A stretch of 64,000 nt of DNA. Source: Streptosporangium saharense. Lineage in GTDB: Bacteria > Actinomycetota > Actinomycetes > Streptosporangiales > Streptosporangiaceae. Below are positions 31,933 through 41,178 of this stretch, in pieces. The stretch spans positions 310,001 to 374,000 of the forward strand of contig NZ_JACHJP010000002.1 of the NCBI RefSeq assembly GCF_014203715.1. Direction: 5' to 3'. A program made the position numbers and the translations under genes. Under the pieces are notes generated by a model that was not told the origin of the DNA, searched no databases, and saw only the letters and a list, made by a program, of their open reading frames with translations. How positions within the stretch are numbered: position 1 is the stretch's first letter; every line of letters begins with the position of its first letter.

Positions 31933-32745
31933 GTGCCCGATTCCACCGCGGCCGCCCCCGACCAGATCCTCACTCCCCATGTGGGCGGCCGGCCCGCTCT
32001 TCCCGTCATGGGAGGCTCGAGCGGGGACCAGCCGCAGGGCGGCCCAAACGACCCGCTGTTCCTTTCGCCTGAGTCCGCGCCGGAACAGGTCGCGGAGCCG
32101 GAGGACAAGGCCAAGCCGGACGCTCGGAAGATCGACGATCTGCCGCGATGGGCCCAGGCCGAGCTGAGGCGCGCCCGGATGGAGGCCATCCAGGCGCGCA
32201 AGGCCGCCGGGAACCAGGCCCAGCAGGGCCCCTCCTCGGAGGAGCTCGTCGCCCAGGCGCAGAAGGACATGGCCCGGCGGATCGGTACGGCCCTCGGTGT
32301 GATCGCCGAGGAGGAGACGGCTCTCGACCCGCAGCAAATGGTCGAACGGCTCACCCGTGAGCGGGACGCCGCGGCGAAGGATCGCGACGCGGAGAAGGAC
32401 CGGCACCGCAGGGCACTGATCGAGCTCGCCGTGCACCGCGCCGGCACCAAACTCGGCGCCGACCCCGACGCGTTGCTCGACTCCCGCTCGTTCCTGCGCA
32501 ACGTCCGCGACCTCGACCCGGACGGCGAGGCCTTCACCGCCACGCTCACCGAGGCCGTCCAGAAGGCCGTCGAGGACAACCCCAAGTTCAAGGCGGCCGG
32601 AGCGTCCGGGCCACCCGCCAAGAGCGGCGGCGAGTTTACCGGCGGGCCCGGAGGACGCGCCTCGGACCCCGAGCAGATGACCACCGACGACTTCCGCGCC
32701 TGGCGACGCCGCGCCAAGTCGTCTTCCGACTCCAGCGAGGAGTAG
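31933..32745 (+). CDS. scaffolding protein
   Basis: 270 aa; GTG after AAGGAG. Pro/Gly-rich N-terminus, a central helical region (about 70-160, DLPRWAQAELRRARMEAIQA and LTRERDAAAKDRDAEKDRHR) and a small basic C-terminal tail (TTDDFRAWRRRAKSS). That is the build of phage scaffolds, and it lies directly before the coat gene. It should guide coat assembly and leave or be cleaved before packaging. Confidence 0.8.
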   Translation: MPDSTAAAPDQILTPHVGGRPALPVMGGSSGDQPQGGPNDPLFLSPESAPEQVAEPEDKAKPDARKIDDLPRWAQAELRRARMEAIQARKAAGNQAQQGPSSEELVAQAQKDMARRIGTALGVIAEEETALDPQQMVERLTRERDAAAKDRDAEKDRHRRALIELAVHRAGTKLGADPDALLDSRSFLRNVRDLDPDGEAFTATLTEAVQKAVEDNPKFKAAGASGPPAKSGGEFTGGPGGRASDPEQMTTDDFRAWRRRAKSSSDSSEE

Positions 32746-32751
32746 CACCGC

Positions 32752-33687
32752 ATGTCCAACACCTTTCTGACGCCGAAAGTGATCGCGCGGGCGGCGCTGG
32801 CCACCCTGTACGAGACCTGCGTCATGGCACAGCTCGTGCACCGTGACTACGACGAGGACTTCGCCTCCAAGGTCGGCGACACGGTGAACGTGAGGAAGCC
32901 GGCCGTCTTCGAGGCGAAGGAGTTCTCCCGCGCGAACGGCATCGAGATTCAGAACGCGCAGGAGACCGACATCCAGGTCACCCTGAACCACTTCGCCGAC
33001 GTGAGCTTCGCGGTCACCACCGAGGATCTCACCCTGCGGATCGAGGACTTCGGCGTCCAGCTGCTCACCCCTGCCATGGAAGCGATCAGCCAGAAGATCG
33101 ACCGTGACATTCTCGCGCTGCGCGCCAACGTCGTGCAGGAGGTCGGCGTCGTCGGCCAGTTCCCCTCCAACCCGCCTGGCCCGAACGTCTTCGCCCACAA
33201 CAATCCCCGCTCGGCGATCGACGCCCGGCGCGTGCTCAACCAGCGCAACGTTCCGGCCGCCGACCGCCACCTGGTGATCGGCCCCGAGACCGAGGCCAAG
33301 TGGCTCGGCGACGAGCTCTTCCACCGGGCCGACGCCAGGGGGGACACCGACGGTCTGCGCGAGGCCTCGCTGGGCCGCCGGGTGTTCGGCTTCGACCCCT
33401 ACCAGACGCAGAACATCAAGGTCCCCGCTCAGGTGAGCGGAGAGTCCACCACCGAGGTGGGCATCGCCTTTCACCGGACGGCGTTCGCCCTGGTCACACG
33501 CCCGCTGGTGCTCCCGCAGGGCGCGGCGAACGCGGCCGTCGCCTCCTACAAGGGCTTCGGCCTGCGCGTCGTCATGGACTACGACATCGACCTCAAGCAG
33601 GACGTGGTCAGCATCGACTGCCTGTACGGCACCAAGACCATCGACCCCGACCGCGCGGTGCTCATCAAGGGCGCCGACGTCGCGTAG
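32752..33687 (+). CDS. major capsid protein, P22 coat-like (HK97 fold)
   Basis: 311 aa; GAGGAG before the ATG. The sequence matches the P22 coat-protein-type group of actinophages: LTPKVIARAALATLYETCVM, then YDEDFASKVGDTVNVRKP, VTLNHFADVSFAVTTEDLTL, and C-terminal VVSIDCLYGTKTIDPDRAVL. Length is near the usual 300-430 aa. It forms the icosahedral head together with the scaffold upstream. Confidence 0.85.
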   Translation: MSNTFLTPKVIARAALATLYETCVMAQLVHRDYDEDFASKVGDTVNVRKPAVFEAKEFSRANGIEIQNAQETDIQVTLNHFADVSFAVTTEDLTLRIEDFGVQLLTPAMEAISQKIDRDILALRANVVQEVGVVGQFPSNPPGPNVFAHNNPRSAIDARRVLNQRNVPAADRHLVIGPETEAKWLGDELFHRADARGDTDGLREASLGRRVFGFDPYQTQNIKVPAQVSGESTTEVGIAFHRTAFALVTRPLVLPQGAANAAVASYKGFGLRVVMDYDIDLKQDVVSIDCLYGTKTIDPDRAVLIKGADVA

Positions 33688-33708
33688 CCCGCGCCTCGTA
33701 TCCATCCG

Positions 33709-33729
33709 GCCCGCCCTGTGGCGGGCTTT
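33709..33729 (+). terminator. attenuator-like hairpin after the coat gene
   Basis: GCCCGCC (33709-33715), loop CTGT, GGCGGGC (33720-33726), then TTT. It may reduce transcription past the very highly needed coat gene. Confidence 0.55.
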
Positions 33730-33749
33730 CGCATCTGAGGAGAAACGCG

Positions 33750-34094
33750 ATGTCGTACAAGGCTCGCCTCACCGAGCGAACCCTGACCCTGAAGACGCCC
33801 GCGGCCGGCACCCACGTCCTGTGGCGTGCCCCTGTCGCGTGCAAGGTCAAGGCCGTCCGCGCCTACCGCCTCGCCGGCACGGGCGCGGTGGTCAACGCGC
33901 AGAAGAACGGCGGCAACCTGCTCGCCCAGGACCTGTCGGTCGACGCCGCCGCCACCTGGAAGAGCGCCACCCCGGCCGTCGCGGCGGCCAAGCTCGCCGC
34001 GGGTGACACCCTGTCGGCCGTCATCGTGTCGGTCGCCGGCTCACCGACCGACCTGACCGTGCAGATCGACATCGAGCTGGACGCCGACGTCTGA
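33750..34094 (+). CDS. small head protein, possible decoration
   Basis: 114 aa; GAGGAGAAA before the ATG. A beta-rich sequence (LTLKTPAAGTHVLWRAPVAC; TVQIDIELDADV) of a kind found after coat genes, where decoration proteins stabilise the head. No direct evidence of that role. Stop overlaps the next start (TGATG). Confidence 0.5.
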   Translation: MSYKARLTERTLTLKTPAAGTHVLWRAPVACKVKAVRAYRLAGTGAVVNAQKNGGNLLAQDLSVDAAATWKSATPAVAAAKLAAGDTLSAVIVSVAGSPTDLTVQIDIELDADV

Positions 34095-34396
34095 TGTATG
34101 TCTACCGCAACTCCAGCACCGGCCAGGTGGTCGAGCTCGCCGAACGATCGGTACGGCTCGACCACCTGAACGTATGGCTGCTCATCGCCGAACCGGAGCC
34201 CGAGCAGGCTCCGGAGGGCGAGCCCGCTTCGGAGGCCGGGCCGCGGCATGCGCCTCGCCGGCCGTCCGAGAACGGCGGCAAGGCCGTCTGGGTCTCGTAC
34301 GCGCTCACTCGCGGCATGACCGAGGCCGACGCGAAGTCTCTGTCCAAGGCGGCGCTCATCGAGGAGTTCGGCCGCGACGACGAGGAGGAATCCTGA
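34094..34396 (+). CDS. small head-region protein with SAP/LEM-like tail
   Basis: 100 aa, start overlapping the previous stop. N-terminal half reads like strands (VYRNSSTGQVVELAERSVRL). The linker is Pro/Glu-rich. The tail MTEADAKSLSKAALIEEFG resembles a short helix-extended-loop motif. Unknown function; probable virion or connector accessory. Confidence 0.5.
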   Translation: MYVYRNSSTGQVVELAERSVRLDHLNVWLLIAEPEPEQAPEGEPASEAGPRHAPRRPSENGGKAVWVSYALTRGMTEADAKSLSKAALIEEFGRDDEEES

Positions 34397-34743
34397 TGGC
34401 TCGTACCGAGGCGACGATCATCCCCCTGCCCCGTTCGGGGCTGGCGCTGAGCACCGCTCCGGCCAACCCGGCGACGGTGGACGGCCTGATGTTCACCTGG
34501 TCGGACAAGCGGGTGATTCGCGTCAAGAACACCGACTCCGCCCCGAAGACGGTCACACTCGTCATCCCTGGTCAGATCGACGGCCAGGAGATCCCCGACC
34601 GGAACTACGTCATTCCCGCCACCACCGGCGACGTGCTGATCCCGCCGCTTCCGGCGGTCTACCGGCAGCCGAACGGCAAGGTGTGGATCGACTTCTCCGC
34701 GACCACCGGCGTCTCGGTCGGCGTCTACGAACTGCCGGCGTGA
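34396..34743 (+). CDS. small beta-rich head-region protein
   Basis: 115 aa; ATG overlaps the previous stop. Composition and strand pattern (VIRVKNTDSAPKTVTLVIPG; WIDFSATTGVSVGVYELPA) suggest an Ig-like or decoration fold. Family unknown; position between coat and connector genes. Confidence 0.5.
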   Translation: MARTEATIIPLPRSGLALSTAPANPATVDGLMFTWSDKRVIRVKNTDSAPKTVTLVIPGQIDGQEIPDRNYVIPATTGDVLIPPLPAVYRQPNGKVWIDFSATTGVSVGVYELPA

Positions 34744-34746
34744 GCC

Positions 34747-35139
34747 ATGCTGGTCTACGCGACCGCGCAGGACTACGCGGACTACACCGGCAAGCCGGCG
34801 CCTGACGGGATCGATCAGGCCCTCGAGAGGGCCTCCGAGCGGATCGACGAGTTGCTGATGGGCGCCGTCTACGCCGTCGACCCCGCGGAGATGCCGACCG
34901 ACCCGAAGGTCCGGCAGGCCGTACGGCGTGCGACGTGCGCGCAAACCGCCTGGTCCATCGCGGTGGGCGACCCGTACGGCGTGGCCACCGCGTTCAAGTC
35001 CGTCTCGATCGGTTCGGTGAAGCTGGACCGCGCCGGCGCTTCGGGGGAGGGCGCGTTCAGGTACGCCCAGGACGCCGCGTCGATCCTGCGAGCGGCCGGG
35101 CTGCTGCCCGGCATAGTCATCGACGGCGCCCGCTGGTAG
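34747..35139 (+). CDS. head-tail connector/adaptor protein
   Basis: 130 aa. MLVYATAQDYADYTGKPAPD with ALERASERIDELLMGAVYAV is the standard opening of HK97 gp6/SPP1 gp15-type adaptors, which dock on the portal. Length fits. Confidence 0.7.
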   Translation: MLVYATAQDYADYTGKPAPDGIDQALERASERIDELLMGAVYAVDPAEMPTDPKVRQAVRRATCAQTAWSIAVGDPYGVATAFKSVSIGSVKLDRAGASGEGAFRYAQDAASILRAAGLLPGIVIDGARW

Positions 35140-35157
35140 GGAAGGAACGGTGACCTG

Positions 35158-35472
35158 GTGACGGTTCTGCCTGACTGGCTGCTGCGGCACACCGCGGTCG
35201 TCGAGCCGTTCGAAGGCGACTCAGCCTACGGCCCGGTCTACGGCGCTCCGGTGACGGTGCGCTGCCTGGCCGACGACGAGCGGCGAAGGGTCCGTGACAG
35301 CAAGGGCGACGAGGTCGTCTCGGAGATCACCCTCTACATGGAGCCGGGCGTCCGCTGTCCGGCCGGATCGCAGGTCACCGTCAACGGGCGGACCACCACG
35401 GTGATCGCCTTCCGCATTCGCGACGCCGGCGGCCTGCCCACCCCTGATCACGTGGAGGTGGTGTGCCGATGA
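35158..35472 (+). CDS. head closure (stopper) protein
   Basis: 104 aa, GTG start. A small beta barrel is suggested by VRCLADDERRRVRDSKGDEV and YMEPGVRCPAGSQVTVNGRT, as in SPP1 gp16/HK97-type closure proteins. It sits between the adaptor and a tail-completion protein as expected. Confidence 0.65.
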   Translation: MTVLPDWLLRHTAVVEPFEGDSAYGPVYGAPVTVRCLADDERRRVRDSKGDEVVSEITLYMEPGVRCPAGSQVTVNGRTTTVIAFRIRDAGGLPTPDHVEVVCR

Positions 35473-35819
35473 GCCGCGAGGGATTCAAGGCGAAGCTCTC
35501 ATCCACCAAGCTGACCGCCAAAGCTCACCAAGCCGCGGCCCGTGGACTGCGGATGGGGGTCGAGCACGTCCTCCAGGTGTCACGCACACAGGTCCCGCTC
35601 GAGGAGGCGACGCTGGAACGGTCGGGAGCGGCGAGCGTGGACGACAAGCAGTTACGCGCCACCATCTCCTACGAGACGCCGTACGCGGTCGTCCAGCACG
35701 AGAACCTGACCTACAAGCACGCCCCGGGCCGCAAGGCCAAGTACCTGGAGGACCCGGCGCGCGACGAGGCCCAAATCGTGCAGAGGCTCATCGCCGCACA
35801 GATCCGGCGGGCGCTGTGA
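35469..35819 (+). CDS. tail completion/minor capsid protein (HK97 gp10-like)
   Basis: 116 aa from the ATG at 35469, overlapping the previous stop (a GTG at 35463 is possible). Begins MSREGFKAKLSSTKLTAKAH; the SYETPYAVVQHENLTYKHAP motif is typical of the gp10/neck family, where the Y-A-x-x-x-H-x signature is conserved. Next gene overlaps by four bases. Confidence 0.65.
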   Translation: MSREGFKAKLSSTKLTAKAHQAAARGLRMGVEHVLQVSRTQVPLEEATLERSGAASVDDKQLRATISYETPYAVVQHENLTYKHAPGRKAKYLEDPARDEAQIVQRLIAAQIRRAL

Positions 35820-36265
35820 CGACGTTCACCCGTGATCTGCTGTCGGGTCTGGCGATGCTGCTGGCCGAGGCCGGAGTGGGGGAGTGGAACCCGACCGGCG
35901 TCTACGACGGCACACGCACCGCACTCACCATCGGCGGTCTGCCCGCCTCCCCGGACACCGCGATCGCGCTGGCGATCTACGGGGTGGGCCGTGCGGGCGA
36001 CGACGCCGCCCAGACCGACGCCAGCGTGCAGGTCCAGTTCCGCGTCCGCGGCAAGGCGGACCCGCGCGTCGTGGACGACCTGGCCGACCTGGTGTTCGAC
36101 GCCCTGCACGGCCTGTCCGACCGAGTGCTGCCCACGGGCGTCCTGGTCCTGCTGTCCCAGCGGCGAATCGTCGCGCCCCTGGACCGCGACTCCAACGGAC
36201 GCTGGGAACGCGCCGACTGCTACGAGCTGCTGGTCGACCGGCCCTCCCCGTACCGCATCGGATAA
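35816..36265 (+). CDS. tail terminator protein
   Basis: 149 aa from a GTG overlapping the previous stop. DLLSGLAMLLAEAGVGEWNP and later VQVQFRVRGKADPRVVDDLA match the minor-capsid/tail-terminator type used by actinophages at this place, just before the tail tube gene. It should cap the tail tube. Confidence 0.6.
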   Translation: MTTFTRDLLSGLAMLLAEAGVGEWNPTGVYDGTRTALTIGGLPASPDTAIALAIYGVGRAGDDAAQTDASVQVQFRVRGKADPRVVDDLADLVFDALHGLSDRVLPTGVLVLLSQRRIVAPLDRDSNGRWERADCYELLVDRPSPYRIG

Positions 36266-36332
36266 CTCCAATCTCTCGATTTCCACGAGCACTTCAGCTC
36301 GTGGTTCTCTCATGCCCGAAGGAGCAATGCAC

Positions 36333-36803
36333 ATGGCGCTTCGCAGCCTGCTCGCCAAGGACTGGATCCTGGAGGTCAACACCTCCAGCGGTGCCAGCCC
36401 CACCTGGACCACCGTCAAGGGGCTGACCAAGCTCGAGTTCGGCCTGGACAGCGAGACCGAGGACGACAGCGACTTCGATTCGGACGGCTGGGCGAGTGAG
36501 GTCGTCACCCAGCGCAAGTGGAAGCTGGAGATCGAGGGGCGCCGCAAGCGCGACTCGGCCTCGGTCTCCTTTGTGCCCGACCCCGGCCAGGAGTTCCTGC
36601 GGCAGGCTGGACTCGTGGTCGGCGTCACCGCCAACGTCGAAGTCCGCTGGTACCGCAAGGACGGTTCTCCGGACGCCTTCGTCGGCACGGCCGCGGTCCA
36701 GTACAAGGGCGGCGGCGGCGAGGTCACCGACCTGGAGCCGTTCGAGGTGGAGCTGACCGGCCAGGGCAAGCCGACCGCGATCGAAAACCCCACGGCGGCC
36801 TGA
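36333..36803 (+). CDS. major tail (tube) protein
   Basis: 156 aa from the ATG eight bases after GGAG. The tail tube pattern is clear: TWTTVKGLTKLEFGLDSETE, EDDSDFDSDGWASEVVTQRK, WKLEIEGRRKRD, VEVRWYRKDGSPDAFVGTAA, ending GEVTDLEPFEVELTGQGK. It polymerises around the tape measure. The preceding 67 bp carry no ORF of note. Confidence 0.8.
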   Translation: MALRSLLAKDWILEVNTSSGASPTWTTVKGLTKLEFGLDSETEDDSDFDSDGWASEVVTQRKWKLEIEGRRKRDSASVSFVPDPGQEFLRQAGLVVGVTANVEVRWYRKDGSPDAFVGTAAVQYKGGGGEVTDLEPFEVELTGQGKPTAIENPTAA

Positions 36804-36807
36804 CGCG

Positions 36808-37203
36808 ATGGCCACGTTCGCTGACCTCAACGACTTCTTCCGCGATGGACTGGACCTTCCCATCGGCGGCAAGGTGTACCGCGTCCCCCCGGCCGACGCC
36901 GCGACCGGCCTGTTCTGCCAGAAGCTGATGACCGTCGGCATCAACGCCGCCAACGGCAAGCAGATAGACGAGGCCGAGCTCACCGACGACGGAGAGAAGG
37001 ATCTGTACCGCAGGGTTCTCGGCACCGCCTTCGACGAGATGATCGAGGACGGCGTGTCCTGGGCCAAGATCAAGCACTGCGGGATCACCGCGTTCCTCTG
37101 GATCGCGGGCGACGAGGACAGCGCCGCCAAGTACTGGCAGGCCGACCCGGAAGCGGAAGCCCCGAAGGAGACGGCTCGGACGGCGGGCCGGTCGACCCGC
37201 TAA
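36808..37203 (+). CDS. tail assembly chaperone, short form (G)
   Basis: 131 aa. MATFADLNDFFRDGLDLPIG and the following VPPADAATGLFCQKLMTVGI fit the siphophage tail-chaperone type placed between tube and tape measure. It ends in a frame that can be left by a -1 shift for a continued product. Confidence 0.75.
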   Translation: MATFADLNDFFRDGLDLPIGGKVYRVPPADAATGLFCQKLMTVGINAANGKQIDEAELTDDGEKDLYRRVLGTAFDEMIEDGVSWAKIKHCGITAFLWIAGDEDSAAKYWQADPEAEAPKETARTAGRSTR

Positions 37204-37460
37204 CGGGGCTACGTGAGTGGTACGACCCAGGCGACGGCCTTTCCGTGGACGGATCGACCGTCGCCTGGGCCGACCTGTTGGAACGATGGTCTCTGGTCGA
37301 GGCCGACCTCCACGCCGAATACGGCGTCGACCTCGACGAACCCGGCCTGCTCACCTCCCGCTCTTGGCGGTGGCTGCGCATTCGAATTCTCGGGCTTCTG
37401 TCCGCCGACTCGCGGACGGCCCGCTCCCTCACCCCTGATCACGACGATCCCCGGAGGTGA
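37160..37460 (+). CDS. tail assembly chaperone extension (GT form by -1 frameshift)
   Basis: The frame one base back (-1) from the short chaperone is open through the overlap and runs to a stop at 37,458-37,460. It gives GDGSDGGPVDPLTGLREWYD, then WADLLERWSLVEADLHAEYG, then SWRWLRIRILGLLSADS, the standard C-terminal T domain of siphophage chaperones. It has no start of its own with a ribosome site. No canonical slippery heptamer is seen; the run of four C at 37160-37163 in GCC CCG AAG is the nearest candidate, so the start given marks the shift zone rather than a start codon. Confidence 0.65.
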
Positions 37461-37463
37461 GCC

Positions 37464-40040
37464 GTGGCATTGAACGTCGGCGAGCTGTACGCGACGCTCG
37501 AACTCCGCGACCGAATGACAGGCCCGCTCGGCAGGGCGACGGCTGGAATCAAGGCCCAGGCGACGGGCATACACGCCGCCATGATCGCTGTCGGCATGGC
37601 GGCCGCCCGGATGGGCGGCGCCGTCGGCCGGGGGGCCAGGTCGTCGGCTTCGGCACTCACAACGGCGGGGGCGTCGATCGCCTCGACCGGAGCGAAGTCA
37701 GCGGGGCTGCTGGCCGGGCTGGGCGTCGCCGGTGTGGCGGTCGGCGGAGGTCTGGCGCTGGCGTTCGCCGGCGCGGTCGCCGGGATCGCCAAGCTCGGTA
37801 TTTCGGCGGCGATGGCCGCTCCGCAGGTCAAGGCGGCGTTCGCCGACCTGGGGATGTCGGTCAAGGCCGATCTCGCGCAGGCGGCGTCGGTGTTCGAGGG
37901 GCCGCTGGTGCAGGCCGCGGGCTCCCTGAAAAGCACGTTCTCCTCTCAGATCGCGCCAGCTCTGGGCAACATGTTCTCCACGCTCGCTCCACTGATCGGG
38001 CAGTTCACCACCGGCCTGAGCTCGTTTCTGAAGCCTGTCCTGCCCGCCGTGCAGGGGCTCGTGGCAGCGGTCGCTCCCATGCTCAGTCAGCTGGCCGGGT
38101 CCCTCGGCACGTTCGGCGGCCAGATCGCCGGATTCATGGCACCGATCACCCAGGCCATGTCGCAGAATTCGGGGCTGCTGGCGACGCTCGTGACCGGGAT
38201 CGGCGGTGTCCTCCAAGCGCTCGGGCCGTTGCTGGGCGCGTTCGTACAGCTCGCCGGTCAAGTGGCCGGGCCACTGATGGCGGGCCTGAGGCTCGTCGCG
38301 CAGACCCTGTCGGCACAGCTGGGACCGGTGCTGGTACAGCTCGGCCCGCTGATCGGCAGCCTGATCGGCCAGTTCGCACAGATCCTGGTCGCGATCATTC
38401 CGTTGCTGCCGCCATTCCTGCAGCTGGCCGCCACACTGGCAGGCGCGCTGATGCCGGTGCTCACCCAGATCGTGCAGGCTCTGGCGTCGGCGTTGCAGCC
38501 GATCCTGGTGGCGTTGCAGCCGGTCCTCGCGGTTCTCGCGTCGGCGTTCGGCCAGGTGATCACCGCTCTGCTGCCGATCCTGCCGCCGATCTCACAGCTG
38601 ATCACCGCCCTGCTTCCGATCATCGTGACCCTGCTCAAGGCGCTCACGCCGATCCTGACCCTGCTGGCGACCGCCTTCGCGAAGGTGGTCGGGGCGGTGG
38701 CTCCCTTCCTGCCGCCGCTGGTTCAGCTCGGCACGGCGGCGCTGCCGCTGATCCTCAGCGTCGTCCAGGCCGTCGTCAAGCTGTTCCAGGGCGACTTCAA
38801 GGGCGCATTCAAAATCATTGAGAATGCGGTCGGGGCCTTCAAGAAGACCATCACCGACGCCTTCACCAAACTCCAGACTCTCGGAACGGATCTGGTCAAC
38901 GGCATCAAAGACGGCTTCACGAAGGCCTGGAACGCCTTCGTGAACACCATCAGGAACCTCGCCAAGGGTGTCGTGGACACCGTGAAGGGGATCTTCGGGA
39001 TCTCCAGCCCGTCACGGGTGTTCGCGGGGATCGGCTCCGACGTCGGCAAGGGTCTCGTCGTCGGTCTGACCGGCCAGGAGTCCACGATCAAGGAGACGGC
39101 GGGCAAACTCAGCAACGCCGTGATCAGCGCCTTCAAGGCAGGGGAGATCAGCGAGGGCGTCAAGGACACTCTCGTCGACGCGGTGAGCTCGGGCAACGCC
39201 AAGCTTCTGAAGCTGGCCCGGGAGCGCGAGACCATCGCCAAGGCCATCGCCGACGCCATGCAGTACGTCGGCCAGGTCTCCGACCAGGCCCGTCAGTTCG
39301 CGTCCCTGTCGAACATCAACTTCGGCACCGACGCCCAGGGTAAGCAGAATCCGGCCACCGCGGGCGGCATCCAAGCCGGGTTGCAGGCCAAACTGACGCA
39401 GGTCCGCGCCTTCGCCAATGTGATCAAGAAACTCGCCAAGAGGGGCCTGAACAAGGCGCTCCTCCAGCAGGTCATCGAGGCCGGCCCCGAAGCCGGAACC
39501 GAACTGGGACAGGCGCTCCTGGCCGCCGACTCAAGCACCTTCAAGAGCATCAACAGCACGCAGGCCGCGATCGACAAGGCGGCGAAACAGGCGGGCAAGA
39601 ACGCCGCCGACGCGATGTTCGACGCGGGCAAGAACGCGGGAAAGGGCTTCCTCACCGGCCTGATCAGCCAGAAGAAGCAAATCGAAGCGGCCATGCAGAA
39701 CATCGCCGACGTCCTGGTCACCCGGATCAAGAAGACGTTGAAGATAAAGTCGCCGTCGCGGGTGTTCGCCGCGATCGGCGGCCACACCATGGCGGGCCTG
39801 CGGCTCGGCATGGTCGGATCCTCGGCGGCGGTCATGACCTCGGCACAGCGGATCGCCGGCCAGCTCACCCGCACCTTCGACCCGCGGCTTCGGGTCGGCT
39901 CGACCGGACGGCCGGTCCAACCGGGCCGGGCCGGCGGACCGGTCACGGTGCACGTCACCAACCACTATCCCCAGGCCGAGCCCACCAGTCGCACGGTCAA
40001 CCGAGGACTTCAGTACGCGGCCATGGTCGGCCTGGTCTGA
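37464..40040 (+). CDS. tape measure protein
   Basis: 858 aa; GTG after CGGAGG. Ala/Gly/Leu-rich helices throughout, hydrophobic at 65-115 (LLAGLGVAGVAVGGGLALAF) with repeated Leu/Gln-rich helices at 150-430. Two copies of a SPSRVFAxIG motif lie near 515 (GISSPSRVFAGIG) and 760 (KIKSPSRVFAAIG). At about 0.15 nm per residue this would give a tail near 130 nm, a moderate siphophage. The end motif VHVTNHYPQAE is common to actinophage tape measures. Confidence 0.85.
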   Translation: MALNVGELYATLELRDRMTGPLGRATAGIKAQATGIHAAMIAVGMAAARMGGAVGRGARSSASALTTAGASIASTGAKSAGLLAGLGVAGVAVGGGLALAFAGAVAGIAKLGISAAMAAPQVKAAFADLGMSVKADLAQAASVFEGPLVQAAGSLKSTFSSQIAPALGNMFSTLAPLIGQFTTGLSSFLKPVLPAVQGLVAAVAPMLSQLAGSLGTFGGQIAGFMAPITQAMSQNSGLLATLVTGIGGVLQALGPLLGAFVQLAGQVAGPLMAGLRLVAQTLSAQLGPVLVQLGPLIGSLIGQFAQILVAIIPLLPPFLQLAATLAGALMPVLTQIVQALASALQPILVALQPVLAVLASAFGQVITALLPILPPISQLITALLPIIVTLLKALTPILTLLATAFAKVVGAVAPFLPPLVQLGTAALPLILSVVQAVVKLFQGDFKGAFKIIENAVGAFKKTITDAFTKLQTLGTDLVNGIKDGFTKAWNAFVNTIRNLAKGVVDTVKGIFGISSPSRVFAGIGSDVGKGLVVGLTGQESTIKETAGKLSNAVISAFKAGEISEGVKDTLVDAVSSGNAKLLKLARERETIAKAIADAMQYVGQVSDQARQFASLSNINFGTDAQGKQNPATAGGIQAGLQAKLTQVRAFANVIKKLAKRGLNKALLQQVIEAGPEAGTELGQALLAADSSTFKSINSTQAAIDKAAKQAGKNAADAMFDAGKNAGKGFLTGLISQKKQIEAAMQNIADVLVTRIKKTLKIKSPSRVFAAIGGHTMAGLRLGMVGSSAAVMTSAQRIAGQLTRTFDPRLRVGSTGRPVQPGRAGGPVTVHVTNHYPQAEPTSRTVNRGLQYAAMVGLV

Positions 40041-40140
40041 CGGCCACGGGTCTGTTCGTCCGTACACCCCACCCGGCGGCCTCAGACGCTGCGGAGCCGC
40101 CCGCGCCACCGCGTTCTCACAAGTCACAGGAGATGTACGG

Positions 40141-41019
40141 ATGCCGACCTACAGCCTCGACGGCGTCGCGCTGGATCATCCGGCGGGTTGCTGGCGCCTC
40201 AAGCCAGGCACCCGGCGCCGCCCGCTGCCCGGGGTGCGCTCGGTCGAGGTCGTCATGCCCGGCCGCGCCGGGGAACTGCCAGTCCTCGGCCTGGATCACG
40301 AGACCACGTCGTTGCCGCTGGAGTTCTCCGTCACCTCCCGCACCCCGGGAGGAGGCGACGGCGGCTACGAGCAGATGGAAGCCAACCTGGAGGCGCTCAG
40401 CGCGCTGCTCGGGGTGCGCCACCGGCTCATGACACTGCGATACGAAGCCGGGACGATCGTGCGGGTCGCCGACGCGACCATCACCTCCGTCTCCGAGCCC
40501 GAGATCAACACCGGGGCCGCGCGCGCCCGGCTGACCGCCGTGGCCCGGATTCCGGGTGTGTACTGGCGTGACGAGTTCGCCACCACCTGGACGGGCTCGG
40601 CGAACGCGGCGAACCAGGCGGTGGCCACGCTGGCCGGGGCGACCGGCCCCATCACCGACGCACTCATCCGCGTCACCGGCCCGGCGGTCAACCCGGCCGT
40701 GGTCGACGTCGCGACCGGGGCCACCGTGACTCGCCCGTCCGGCCTGCTGTCCACCGAGCGACTGATCATCGACTGCGCGACCATGCGCGCGGCGAAGGCC
40801 ACCGTCGACACCTGGGATCCGACACCCGGCCCGAACGTGACGGATGTGACGGGCACCGTCCAGACCACCGGTCCCGGCTCGGCGTTTCGCTGGCTGCATC
40901 TCACCCCGGCCGTGGGGGCGGGAGACCCGTTCTCCCGAGTGGTGCTCATCACCGCGACCGCGACGTCGACCACCGGAGCATCGAAGATCGAAATTCGGGC
41001 TCGGCGCTCCTACCTGTGA
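40141..41019 (+). CDS. distal tail (Dit) protein
   Basis: 292 aa; AGGAG precedes the ATG. N-terminal galectin-free Dit core is suggested by MPTYSLDGVALDHPAGCWRL and VEVVMPGRAGELPVLGLDHE. It is followed by a C-terminal beta domain ending SKIEIRARRSYL. Dit forms the hub joining tube and fibres, and its place after the tape measure supports this. Confidence 0.7.
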   Translation: MPTYSLDGVALDHPAGCWRLKPGTRRRPLPGVRSVEVVMPGRAGELPVLGLDHETTSLPLEFSVTSRTPGGGDGGYEQMEANLEALSALLGVRHRLMTLRYEAGTIVRVADATITSVSEPEINTGAARARLTAVARIPGVYWRDEFATTWTGSANAANQAVATLAGATGPITDALIRVTGPAVNPAVVDVATGATVTRPSGLLSTERLIIDCATMRAAKATVDTWDPTPGPNVTDVTGTVQTTGPGSAFRWLHLTPAVGAGDPFSRVVLITATATSTTGASKIEIRARRSYL

Positions 41020-41178
41020 ACTTGCGTCCCCGACGCTGATCCGGCCGGTGTGGATTCAATGGGATGGCCCCTTCGCGGCTCCACCCATGCGACCGCAGGT
41101 CATCCGGAATCGGACATGAATCACTGAGGCAGCGACCCGCGCAGAGATCGGCCGAATCCGGTCGCGACAGGAAACGTG

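Noticed and set aside
37457..38821. A 454-codon frame inside the tape measure gene
   Set aside because: Gly/Arg/Asp-rich shadow of the tape measure in another frame, no ribosome site and no motif; the tape measure frame is strongly supported.
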